64,000 nucleotides of DNA, from contig DAOSWG010000005.1 in the NCBI GenBank assembly GCA_035379945.1, positions 1 through 64,000 of the forward strand, read 5' to 3'. This stretch comes from JAAYZB01 sp035379945 (GTDB lineage Bacteria; Bacillota_I; Bacilli_A; Izemoplasmatales; Hujiaoplasmataceae). The number at the start of each line of letters is the position of its first letter. The stretch's first letter is position 1. Below the pieces are notes generated by a model, which saw nothing but the letters and a program-made list of their open reading frames with translations, did no database searches and was not told the DNA's origin. Positions 50,984 to 58,867 of this stretch are shown one piece after another. Made by a program: the position numbers and the translations under genes.

Positions 50984-51970
50984 ATGGATATGGAATGGAA
51001 AGTAGCCGGACAAACGATTCTCAATCAAGTGGTAGTGGCTCCGATGGCCGGTATAACCAATCCGGCATATCGAAGGATTCTGAAAGAATGTGGAGCTGGT
51101 TTAATCTATACGGAGATGGTGTCGGACAAAGGCTTGGGGCACGAAAATGAAAAGACATTTTCGATGCTTACAGTCATGCCCGACGAACATCCGATCGTTT
51201 TGCAACTATTTGGAAGCGATCCGGAATCGATGGCTGTTGCGGCCGGGATCGTCACAAATGAAACAGACGCCGATATCATTGATATCAACATGGGGTGCCC
51301 GGTGACTAAAGTTGTTAAGAACGGAGCCGGAGCCAAGCTTATGCTGGACATAGAAAAAGCATCCGCCATTGTCAGGGCCGTTGTTTCGGTTACAAATAAA
51401 CCGGTCTCCGTAAAAATAAGAAGCGGGTGGGACAAGGAACATTTGAATGCTCCGTCATTTGCAAAGGCATTGGAAGAATCTGGCGCATCTATGATCGCCG
51501 TGCATGCCAGGACGAAAACAGAAATGTATGGTGGTAAGGCAGATTGGGATGTGATCCGTCAAGTTAAGGAAAAAGTGAATATCCCCGTCGTTGGCAATGG
51601 TGACATTCGGAAACCGGAAGACGCCGAACACATGTTGAAACAAACCGGATGCGACGCCGTAATGATCGGAAGAGGTCTTTTGGGAAACCCGTGGCTTGTC
51701 AGTCAAACGGTTGAATATCTTGAGACGGGCACATACGAACCGCATGTCACGTTGGAAAAAAGAAAAGAAATGATCTACCGTCATTTCGAGTTGTTGAGGG
51801 ATCTAAAAGGGGAACGATCGGCAATCTTGGAAATGCGAAGCCATGGACCGTGGTATTTGCGAGGACTTAAAAATTCAGCCCAGATAAAAGCAAGGCTTTC
51901 TCAAACAAGAACCGAGAAAGAATTTAGCCTAGCGATCGAAGAGTATTTCGATTACTTGTACAGTTTGTAA
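50984..51970 (+). CDS. dusB: tRNA-dihydrouridine synthase B
   Basis: This 328-aa flavoenzyme reduces uridines in the tRNA D-loop. VVAPMAGITNPAYRRI near the N-terminus binds FMN. DINMGCPVTKVVKNGAGAKL (about 104-123) holds the catalytic Cys, and PVSVKIRSGWD, VHARTKTEMYGGKADW, GNGDIRKPEDAE and MIGRGLLGNPWLV follow in the usual order. The C-terminal helical tRNA-binding region starts at about 250. AAGGA lies 8 bases before the ATG at 50984; the ATG two codons later is also possible. The frame upstream precedes the promoter. Confidence 0.94.
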   Translation: MDMEWKVAGQTILNQVVVAPMAGITNPAYRRILKECGAGLIYTEMVSDKGLGHENEKTFSMLTVMPDEHPIVLQLFGSDPESMAVAAGIVTNETDADIIDINMGCPVTKVVKNGAGAKLMLDIEKASAIVRAVVSVTNKPVSVKIRSGWDKEHLNAPSFAKALEESGASMIAVHARTKTEMYGGKADWDVIRQVKEKVNIPVVGNGDIRKPEDAEHMLKQTGCDAVMIGRGLLGNPWLVSQTVEYLETGTYEPHVTLEKRKEMIYRHFELLRDLKGERSAILEMRSHGPWYLRGLKNSAQIKARLSQTRTEKEFSLAIEEYFDYLYSL

Positions 51971-51971
51971 A

Positions 51972-51999
51972 AAAGGTCCGCCTTATTAAGCGGACCTTT
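51972..51999. terminator. Bidirectional terminator between dusB and hflX
   Basis: AAAGGTCCGC (51972-51981) pairs perfectly with GCGGACCTTT (51990-51999). A-rich sequence precedes and T-rich follows, so both convergent genes can use it. Confidence 0.85.
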
Positions 52000-52042
52000 A
52001 GTTCCAATAAAAACGAATCAAATTAGGTTGTTATTGTAGAAG

Positions 52043-53284
52043 TCAGGCGATGTATTCCTGATATTTCTTGTACAACGCCTCCGATAATTCCACTAAGACG
52101 GATATGCCGTCGGGAGTGTATTCCGTCGACTTGATAAAAGCATTTTCTTGCAGTTCGCTATATATGCCACCTTTGTCGAATGGAAGGAACAGTTTTACAA
52201 GATGGCGGTTGCCGAACAATGTCTTATCAATCATATCAAGAAGCCGGTCGAGATTTTCGTCCTTAAGAGCGGACACATAAACCGGATTGGAAAACCCGTT
52301 TGCCGGAATTTCCGGACACAGATCCATTTTGTTTATCACATGGATTATGGGAATGTTTTTCGCTCCCAGTTCTTCGAGGACGGTTTCCGTTATTTTTGCT
52401 TGTTCATAATGTCTTGGATTCGAGGCGTCGATCACATGCAAAATCAATGAAGCTTCAGTGGTTTCCTCAAGCGTTGACTTGAATGCTTCGATCAATTGGT
52501 GTGGCAATTTGGAAATGAAACCGACCGTATCTGTAACCAGAAAATCGTGATTGTTGTCGCGCTTTATTTCTCTCGTTTGAGTTTCCAAAGTTGCGAAGAG
52601 CATGTCTTTTTCGAAGACGTATTTATCACTCTTTTTTTCAGCGTGAGACATGAGTGCGTTCATCAGTGTCGATTTGCCGGAGTTGGTGTATCCAACAATG
52701 GCAACGGTCGGAACGTTGCTGGTTGAGCGCTTGTGCCTCTGGGTTCTTCTAACGGCCACAAGTTCATTTAACTCGGTTTTTAGTTTGTGAACCCGGTTAC
52801 GGATTATCCGTTTGTCCAGTTCTAGTTGTTGCTCTCCCGGTCCCTTGGATCCTGTTCCGCTTTTTTGTCTGGAAAGTGACTTATACATACCGGCGACACG
52901 CGGAAGATAGTACTCCGCTTGTGCCAGTTCCACTTGCAAAATCGCTTCTTTGGTTTTTGCCCGTTTGGCAAAAATATCGAGAATAAGCACGGTGCGGTCG
53001 ATGATTTTTATTTCCAAAGCCTGTTCCAGATTGCGAATGTGCGACGGACTAAGTTCATCGTCAAAAATCAAGAGATTCGCATCAAGCACATTGATCTCCT
53101 GTTTTATTTCAGCAACTTTGCCTTGACCGATATAAAAATTAGCGGTGGGGGCATCGGCCTTTTGTGTTACCTGGCCAACAACTTCGACATCACAAGCTTC
53201 CGCAAGATTTTTGAGTTCGGCCAGCGAAGCGAAAAAGTCGGAATCCGTTCCGAGATCAAGGCCGACAAGAATAGCTTTTTCCAT
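52043..53284 (-). CDS. hflX: Ribosome-associated GTPase HflX
   Basis: The 413-aa GTPase has an N-terminal HflX domain (about 1-190) with a conserved DDELSPSHIRNLE and AQAEYYLPRVAGMYKSLSRQ region. The glycine-rich GSKGPGEQQLELDKRIIR helix region follows. The G domain begins at about 192, with G1 VGYTNSGKSTLMNAL, the switch DTVGFISKLPHQLIEAF and the NKMD-type motif VINKMDL. HflX rescues stalled or hibernating ribosomes, notably after heat. I chose the ATG at 53284, as GGGTGAT lies 3 to 5 bases before it; the TTG at 53296 has none. Confidence 0.94.
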   Translation of the reverse strand: MEKAILVGLDLGTDSDFFASLAELKNLAEACDVEVVGQVTQKADAPTANFYIGQGKVAEIKQEINVLDANLLIFDDELSPSHIRNLEQALEIKIIDRTVLILDIFAKRAKTKEAILQVELAQAEYYLPRVAGMYKSLSRQKSGTGSKGPGEQQLELDKRIIRNRVHKLKTELNELVAVRRTQRHKRSTSNVPTVAIVGYTNSGKSTLMNALMSHAEKKSDKYVFEKDMLFATLETQTREIKRDNNHDFLVTDTVGFISKLPHQLIEAFKSTLEETTEASLILHVIDASNPRHYEQAKITETVLEELGAKNIPIIHVINKMDLCPEIPANGFSNPVYVSALKDENLDRLLDMIDKTLFGNRHLVKLFLPFDKGGIYSELQENAFIKSTEYTPDGISVLVELSEALYKKYQEYIA

Positions 53285-53369
53285 AGTATCACCCAAAGAT
53301 AATTATACAACAAAGAAGCTTTGATTCATAGACAGAGCCGTAAAACGTGTATATTAAAGAAAAAAAATA

Positions 53370-53378
53370 TGATATAAT
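53370..53378 (+). promoter_or_regulatory. Extended -10 promoter of the YfhO-GT2-GtrA operon
   Basis: TGATATAAT lies 37 bases upstream of the first gene of the operon. No clear -35 was found. Confidence 0.55.
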
Positions 53379-53414
53379 ATGTCAACAATCAGGTAAAGGT
53401 AATTACGAGGCGCG

Positions 53415-56400
53415 ATGATGAAAAAAGGAAAGACCACAGCTAAAGAAAACATTGTCAAAACCAAGCAGAAAATCGAAGGATTTTTCAACAACCTAACCGA
53501 GAAAATAAAAGCGCAATTATACGACGTCTTCTCATCGAAGAAAAAGACTTTTGCTTTTCTGGCTCTGGTTATTTTTACGGTTTTGTTTGCGATACAGATG
53601 CTTATCATTTTCGTGCGCAACAGTTTCTATTGCAATTTTTCGGACGACATATTGCAGTATTATACGATAATGGTCGATTTTGTGGCCCAGATAAAAGCCG
53701 GAACGATATCGTTTTTCAATCTGAACAATTATTTGGGGGCTTCGTATTATTCCGACGTTTATTACATCCCGCTTGATATTTTCACCACAATAACTTTTAT
53801 TCTCAGTTATCTGATGCCCACTCAGCTTGCCTATTCGGTAACCGAATTGATAAAGATATGGGCGGGAGTCATGGTTTTTGCTTATTACCTGAATCTTAAA
53901 GGGATGAAGAATAAGACAATATTCTGGATGGGTCTTGTCTATTTTGTCAGCGGAGGAACCGTCAGTTTCATGGCGTTCCCGGCATTTCTATCCTTAACGT
54001 TTTATCTGCCGTTGGCGCTCATAGTCATCCACTGGTCGTTTAAAGGAAAAAAATGGATTGTTCCGTTATTCGCTTTCGTGCTGGTTTTTTATAATTTCTA
54101 TCTTGCATACATGGCTTTGATTTTCACAGGCTTGATGTTTATCATGGAGTATGTCAGGCGCGAGGATTTCCGGTTTGGGAAGTTTCTTTGTGACGGGGCG
54201 ATTTTTCTCGGATTGCTTTTGTTGGGGGTCGGAATGAGCCTAATCATTCTGTATCCTTCCATTTTGTATGTGTTACAGGACACCTACAGGCAAACAGGGA
54301 CATTCAATTACTGGGGCATTCAGATCGGAAGCTACGAACTGAAATTGTTTGAACCGGAAATATATATCCGTTTTCTGGCAAAAATGTTTGCCGAACAGTA
54401 CCCGACGGGATTTTATGGTTTTTCTCAGGACTATACAAAAGAACACATATCTCTGTATATCACAATGACCGGCCTATTAATGATGAGTGGCATATTCTTT
54501 TTGAAAGACCGGTCAAGCAAGGTATATAAAGCGACTATCCTTATCGGCGTGCTGATGGCGATTTTTCCGTTCTTCTCTTATTTATTTTCCGGAACGACGG
54601 ATCAGCCCTATACAAGATGGATCAATTGTTACCCGCTAGTTATGACAATCATTCTCGCACATGTGTTCGACAAAACTGGATTTGAAAAACTGAATATGAA
54701 ACAACTGACAATCCCGGCCGTCTTGCTTATGGGTTTGGATATCTATTTGGTGTATTACTACATCCACAAACTCGATCTACTCAGGGATTTCAAGTTTGCG
54801 GATGTTCTCACGCTTGATTGGGCGATGATGATTGTCAGCGCTGTCGTGATTCTGCTGTTCCTAATATTTGGCTGGATGAAGAAACCCGGATGGTTAAAAT
54901 GCTTGTTTGTTGCGGAATGCTGTGTCGCGCTGGCAAACATTTACGGGAACGCTTTTTTCATAGGAAACAAGAACGACACGTTCGAAGAGATGTATTCGAT
55001 CAATGATGTTTTGAAAGAACAACTTGCCGAGGACGGGGAATCGTTTTATCGGGTTTATGTGGAAATGCAGGCTTTCAATGTCGAAGACACTAATTTCAAC
55101 CGGATGACTGTTTATCCGACCAATACAGAAATATTCCATTCCTGGACGGACTATGAATCAGATACGCTAGCAACTTTACTTTTTAATCTGAGTACGAATG
55201 CGGAAGAGCACCAAAGTAAATCCAAATTGAATACCATGGCGCTTTTCTTAAATCAGTTCCTTGGATATAAATACGTGCTTACAAGTACCGAACATGCGTA
55301 TTATCTTGACAGTGATTACTTTGAATTGATATATTCAGATTCTGAGTATGTATTGTTCCGGATTGTGAATGCGGAAAATTTCCAAGTATACGAATCCTAT
55401 GCTTCCTATTCGGAATATGAAGGCTTTTGTGATTTCAACAACAACCTGGAAGCGCAGAAGATTTTTTTGATGGCCGCATTGATCGATACCGAAAGATACG
55501 AGGACATGACTTTCAATCTGGAAGAAATAATGTTAGATGACCGTTCCAGTGAAAATACGATATATCCCTCCAAGACCATTACTTCGTACGAGCTTGTGGC
55601 TTTTGAAGGATCCGGCGACGATTACAACCCTTCCGGTTTGTTTTTCCGGTTTGACGGCAGCCAGCTGAATATCGGGTTTGATGCGGGGGCGCTTTATATC
55701 AATGTTAACAGCGGGATTTATTCCGGAGACGTGTATATGGAATTTGCCGACGGCTCAATGTATAAAAGCCAATTTCCGGCTTCCGATTATTACGACGTAA
55801 AGTGTGAATTCGGATCGGAACCCGTTGCTATTTATTTTGAGACAAACGGACTTAATACCCGTTTGTCGATAACGTACAGGATGGAAATGGCCAGGGACAG
55901 CAGCGCCTATTTAGTTTTCGATCTGTCGGGTATCGAATACACAGACGGGGCCGGCATGTTGTATCTTAGAATGAGTCAAAAACTGGGGACTGTAATTTTC
56001 GTGGATGCCGAAGGCAACGAAACCTACGGATTCAAAGACTATTATTATTTTGATTCTGCCCCGGTTCGGGTATATATATTCAAAACCGGCAACATGTACT
56101 CCAACGTAAACAATTTTTTCCAGTTTTCCTTGCATTATGTTTATGATGGAGATTATCTGGAAGAATATGAAAATCTGACCAATGGCAATAAGCTCTACGC
56201 CAACGGTTCGCTTGAGATCACAAACGGCACGATTTCTTTGTCCTATCTTCGCACTAGTGAAACGACTTACGATCAAATCGTGGTGATACCCGTGACTTAT
56301 TCGGAAGAATGGACAGTGACTTCCGAACAACAATATGAAACAATAAGCGCATCCGGAGGAATGCTGGGAATCATAGTGCCTGCAGGCATCGAAGATGTGT

Positions 56401-56558
56401 CGATAGAACTGAGGTTCATTCCCAAAGGACTGAAAGAAGGAGCGCTGGGCAGTTTGGCGTTTATTGCCGTTTATCTCGGAATTTTCCTTCCGGGATGGAT
56501 AAGCGAAAAGAAAAAAAGAAATAAAGAACAGATATCCAAGGAGATGAATGAATCGTGA
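53415..56558 (+). CDS. YfhO family integral membrane glycosyltransferase-like protein
   Basis: At 1047 aa, this protein has a charged cytoplasmic start and one helix (about 45-67). A GT-C-like core with many helices spans about 85-510, and a large extracytoplasmic beta-rich region (about 515-1010) ends in a final helix (about 1010-1032) with a basic tail. The loop after TM1 has NFSDDILQYYTIM with an acidic pair, as expected for a GT-C catalytic Asp. NLNNYLGASYYSDVYYIPLD is typical of YfhO. In B. subtilis YfhO works with CsbB and a GtrA-type flippase to glycosylate lipoteichoic acid. The same three parts are adjacent here. Confidence 0.88.
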   Translation: MMKKGKTTAKENIVKTKQKIEGFFNNLTEKIKAQLYDVFSSKKKTFAFLALVIFTVLFAIQMLIIFVRNSFYCNFSDDILQYYTIMVDFVAQIKAGTISFFNLNNYLGASYYSDVYYIPLDIFTTITFILSYLMPTQLAYSVTELIKIWAGVMVFAYYLNLKGMKNKTIFWMGLVYFVSGGTVSFMAFPAFLSLTFYLPLALIVIHWSFKGKKWIVPLFAFVLVFYNFYLAYMALIFTGLMFIMEYVRREDFRFGKFLCDGAIFLGLLLLGVGMSLIILYPSILYVLQDTYRQTGTFNYWGIQIGSYELKLFEPEIYIRFLAKMFAEQYPTGFYGFSQDYTKEHISLYITMTGLLMMSGIFFLKDRSSKVYKATILIGVLMAIFPFFSYLFSGTTDQPYTRWINCYPLVMTIILAHVFDKTGFEKLNMKQLTIPAVLLMGLDIYLVYYYIHKLDLLRDFKFADVLTLDWAMMIVSAVVILLFLIFGWMKKPGWLKCLFVAECCVALANIYGNAFFIGNKNDTFEEMYSINDVLKEQLAEDGESFYRVYVEMQAFNVEDTNFNRMTVYPTNTEIFHSWTDYESDTLATLLFNLSTNAEEHQSKSKLNTMALFLNQFLGYKYVLTSTEHAYYLDSDYFELIYSDSEYVLFRIVNAENFQVYESYASYSEYEGFCDFNNNLEAQKIFLMAALIDTERYEDMTFNLEEIMLDDRSSENTIYPSKTITSYELVAFEGSGDDYNPSGLFFRFDGSQLNIGFDAGALYINVNSGIYSGDVYMEFADGSMYKSQFPASDYYDVKCEFGSEPVAIYFETNGLNTRLSITYRMEMARDSSAYLVFDLSGIEYTDGAGMLYLRMSQKLGTVIFVDAEGNETYGFKDYYYFDSAPVRVYIFKTGNMYSNVNNFFQFSLHYVYDGDYLEEYENLTNGNKLYANGSLEITNGTISLSYLRTSETTYDQIVVIPVTYSEEWTVTSEQQYETISASGGMLGIIVPAGIEDVSIELRFIPKGLKEGALGSLAFIAVYLGIFLPGWISEKKKRNKEQISKEMNES

Positions 56559-57469
56559 AAAAGATCAATATCATCGTGCCGGCATTCAACGAAGAAAAGA
56601 ATGTTAGACCGTTTTATGATGAGATTACAGGATTTCTCGAGCGTCCGGGATACGAGTTTCATATCATGTATATAAATGATGGATCGAAGGACAATACCCT
56701 GAATGAAATCAAGAAACTGGCGTCTACCGACCAAAGGGTGAGATATATCAGTTTCTCCCGTAATTTCGGCAAGGAAGCGGCCATGCACGCCGGATTGGAA
56801 CATTCAAGAGAAGCCGATGCCGTAATCATCATTGATTGCGATTTACAGCAACCACCAGCCTTGATACCGGAAATGCTTGAATATTACGAAGAAGGGTATG
56901 AGATTGTCTATACCAAAGGTAAAACAAGAAAAGGCGAACCGAAACTGAGGACATTTTTTGCCAATTGTTTTTACCGTATTTATAACCGGCACACGGAAAT
57001 GCCGCTTGACAACGGTGCCAAGGATTATCAGCTTTTGGATTGCAAGGTGGTCGAAGCTTTTTTGGCGATCAAAGACCGGTACCGTTTTGTAAAAGGAATT
57101 TTTTCCTGGGTCGGATATAAACGCAAATGTTTGGAATATGAATTCATTCCCAGAAAATACGGCAAAAGCACATGGAGTTTCAAAAAGTTGTTTCGCTATG
57201 CGTTTGACGGCATGAACCAATTCTCGACATTGATGATGGTTGTGCCGGCGTTTGTATGGTTCCTTTCAGTAGCCATTCTCATAGCGACCGCGCTTTTGTT
57301 CGGATTCGGATTGTTTACGTTAGCGGAATTCGTCATCGGGCTTTTCGTTTTCATTGCCGTCTTCGCTTTGGGATTTGTGGCATACGGGATCATTTACTTA
57401 CTTTATCAGATCAGAAGGCAAGTGTTGGAACGCCCGATTTATCTGATCGAGGAAACATCGGAGGAATGA
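56555..57469 (+). CDS. GT2 undecaprenyl-phosphate glycosyltransferase (CsbB/GtrB-like)
   Basis: This 304-aa protein has a GT-A domain (about 1-225) with INIIVPAFNEEKNV, YINDGSKDNTL and the DxD region IIDCDLQQPP, then ISFSRNFGKEAAMHAGLEHS and YRFVKGIFSWVGY. Two C-terminal membrane helices (about 230-255 and 262-290) follow. It should transfer a sugar from a nucleotide donor to a lipid phosphate on the cytoplasmic side. The start is GTG, overlapping the YfhO stop as GTGA. The sugar (glucose, GlcNAc or other) is not predictable from sequence alone. Confidence 0.9.
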   Translation: MKKINIIVPAFNEEKNVRPFYDEITGFLERPGYEFHIMYINDGSKDNTLNEIKKLASTDQRVRYISFSRNFGKEAAMHAGLEHSREADAVIIIDCDLQQPPALIPEMLEYYEEGYEIVYTKGKTRKGEPKLRTFFANCFYRIYNRHTEMPLDNGAKDYQLLDCKVVEAFLAIKDRYRFVKGIFSWVGYKRKCLEYEFIPRKYGKSTWSFKKLFRYAFDGMNQFSTLMMVVPAFVWFLSVAILIATALLFGFGLFTLAEFVIGLFVFIAVFALGFVAYGIIYLLYQIRRQVLERPIYLIEETSEE

Positions 57470-57473
57470 AGGT

Positions 57474-57956
57474 TTGAAAAAACTATGGTTGTTTGTCAGA
57501 AAGAATTTTCTGACTAAGAAATTTCTGATATTTTGTTTGGTCGGCGTAATAAATACCGCGATTCATATGTCAGTTTATTATGCTTTTTACAACAAAGTTC
57601 TGATCCCTGTGTTATCCACGGGCTGGTCGTCTTTCATCTCGAACACGATAGCGTTCGTTTCGGCATCGATATTTTCTTATTTCGCGAATGCATTCTTCAC
57701 ATTCAAACCGAAGAACAAGACAGCAATGCAATTCACAGCTGTCATGACGGTTTTTCTTGCCAGATTGCTGATAAGCGACCTGTTGACAACGGGATTTGAT
57801 TTCATTATCCAGGACTGGATCGGACTGAGTTATGATCAAAACAGTCTTTACAGCATCATAGCCCCGTTCCTGGCTTCGGCGCTTCTGATACCGATCGCTT
57901 ATTTCGCTCTGGATTACGTCTTTCACAAGACCGATCGAAAAAAAACCACAAATTAA
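57474..57956 (+). CDS. GtrA-like putative polyprenyl-sugar flippase
   Basis: This 160-aa protein has four membrane segments. The first contains FLIFCLVGVINTAIHMSVYY, the GtrA signature GxxNT. SNTIAFVSASIFSYFANAFFTF contains the second family element, FxxNxxFTF. GtrA proteins are thought to move lipid-linked sugars across the membrane. The start is TTG, with GGAGG nine bases upstream inside the GT2 end. It completes a three-gene operon: synthesis (GT2), flipping (GtrA) and transfer (YfhO). Confidence 0.9.
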   Translation: MKKLWLFVRKNFLTKKFLIFCLVGVINTAIHMSVYYAFYNKVLIPVLSTGWSSFISNTIAFVSASIFSYFANAFFTFKPKNKTAMQFTAVMTVFLARLLISDLLTTGFDFIIQDWIGLSYDQNSLYSIIAPFLASALLIPIAYFALDYVFHKTDRKKTTN

Positions 57957-58032
57957 CACGACGGGGCTTTATAATGGCCTTGATTTGAGATAAAATAATA
58001 TATGCGAATAACGATCGAGAGGGGGACGGCAA

Positions 58033-58776
58033 GTGGATCTGTTTATTTTGGGAACGATTGTTACGTATCTATATGCCGCATTGTTGCTACTGTTGAGAAC
58101 GAAGGTGGCGCATAAGACGGTCCGTCCGGCCAAGATTTTTCTGGTTTTGTTGCTTGTCTTGGATATTTTTCTTCTTGTCAAAGGGAACCAGTCCGGAACG
58201 GAACTTTTCGTCGGCATCTTCACAATGATTCCGATTCCTTACATGATTGTCATGGTTTATATCAATGAATTACGTTCGACAATCAAAAAGATCGGAATGC
58301 TGCATAAAAAAAGCCGTAACCCGATCATCAACAACGAATTGGCAGAAAAACTTATGGACACCGTCGACTTTTTGTCGAACCGTAAGGTTGGAGCGCTCAT
58401 AACGATCGAAAGAAGCATTGACTTGTCCGCATTCATAAGCAAAGCCCTGATGATCAACGCTCCGGTTTCTTCTGAATTGCTGGCATCTATTTTTGTGACT
58501 ACGACTCCGCTACATGACGGAGCGGTGATCATCCGCGACAATCAGATTCTTTGCGCAAAAGCATATTATCCTTCGACCGAAAGAACCGACCTGCCGTTGC
58601 ATTTCGGAACCAGGCACCGGGCCGCGATCGGTATAAGCGAGCAAAGCGATGCTCTCACTATTGTGGTGTCGGAGGAAACAGGACACGTGAGCGTCGCAAT
58701 AAACCGTCAACTCGACTATAATGTCAGTCGGGAAACGCTTAGTCTCTATTTTGAAAAATACTTGAAAATCAATTGA
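58033..58776 (+). CDS. cdaA: Diadenylate cyclase CdaA
   Basis: This 247-aa protein has three N-terminal membrane segments (about 3-75), then a short coil and a DAC domain (about 90-240). The catalytic motifs are complete: LHDGAVIIRD (DGA, about residue 160) and GTRHRAAIG (RHR, about residue 193). It makes c-di-AMP, which controls potassium and osmotic balance. The start is GTG with GGGGG upstream. The usual partners cdaR and glmM are absent. A terminator follows, so it stands alone here. Confidence 0.93.
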   Translation: MDLFILGTIVTYLYAALLLLLRTKVAHKTVRPAKIFLVLLLVLDIFLLVKGNQSGTELFVGIFTMIPIPYMIVMVYINELRSTIKKIGMLHKKSRNPIINNELAEKLMDTVDFLSNRKVGALITIERSIDLSAFISKALMINAPVSSELLASIFVTTTPLHDGAVIIRDNQILCAKAYYPSTERTDLPLHFGTRHRAAIGISEQSDALTIVVSEETGHVSVAINRQLDYNVSRETLSLYFEKYLKIN

Positions 58777-58793
58777 AAGTGCTTCGGCACTTT
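58776..58793 (+). terminator. Terminator of cdaA
   Basis: AAAGTGC (58776-58782), loop TTCG, GCACTTT (58787-58793), then TCTTTTT. The stem begins in the cdaA stop codon. Confidence 0.85.
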
Positions 58794-58825
58794 TCTTTTT
58801 ACACGTGGAATTTTAACATCCTATA

Positions 58826-58834
58826 TGATATAAT
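58826..58834 (+). promoter_or_regulatory. Extended -10 promoter of the oxidoreductase-SCP2 gene
   Basis: TGATATAAT lies 34 bases upstream of the chosen GTG start. No clear -35. Confidence 0.55.
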
Positions 58835-58867
58835 TTGAGAAGACGGAAAATCCGGGAGGTGACGCTC

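Noticed and set aside
50792..51028. 78-aa minus-strand frame upstream of dusB
   Set aside because: Overlaps the dusB promoter and start, has no family resemblance and is probably random.
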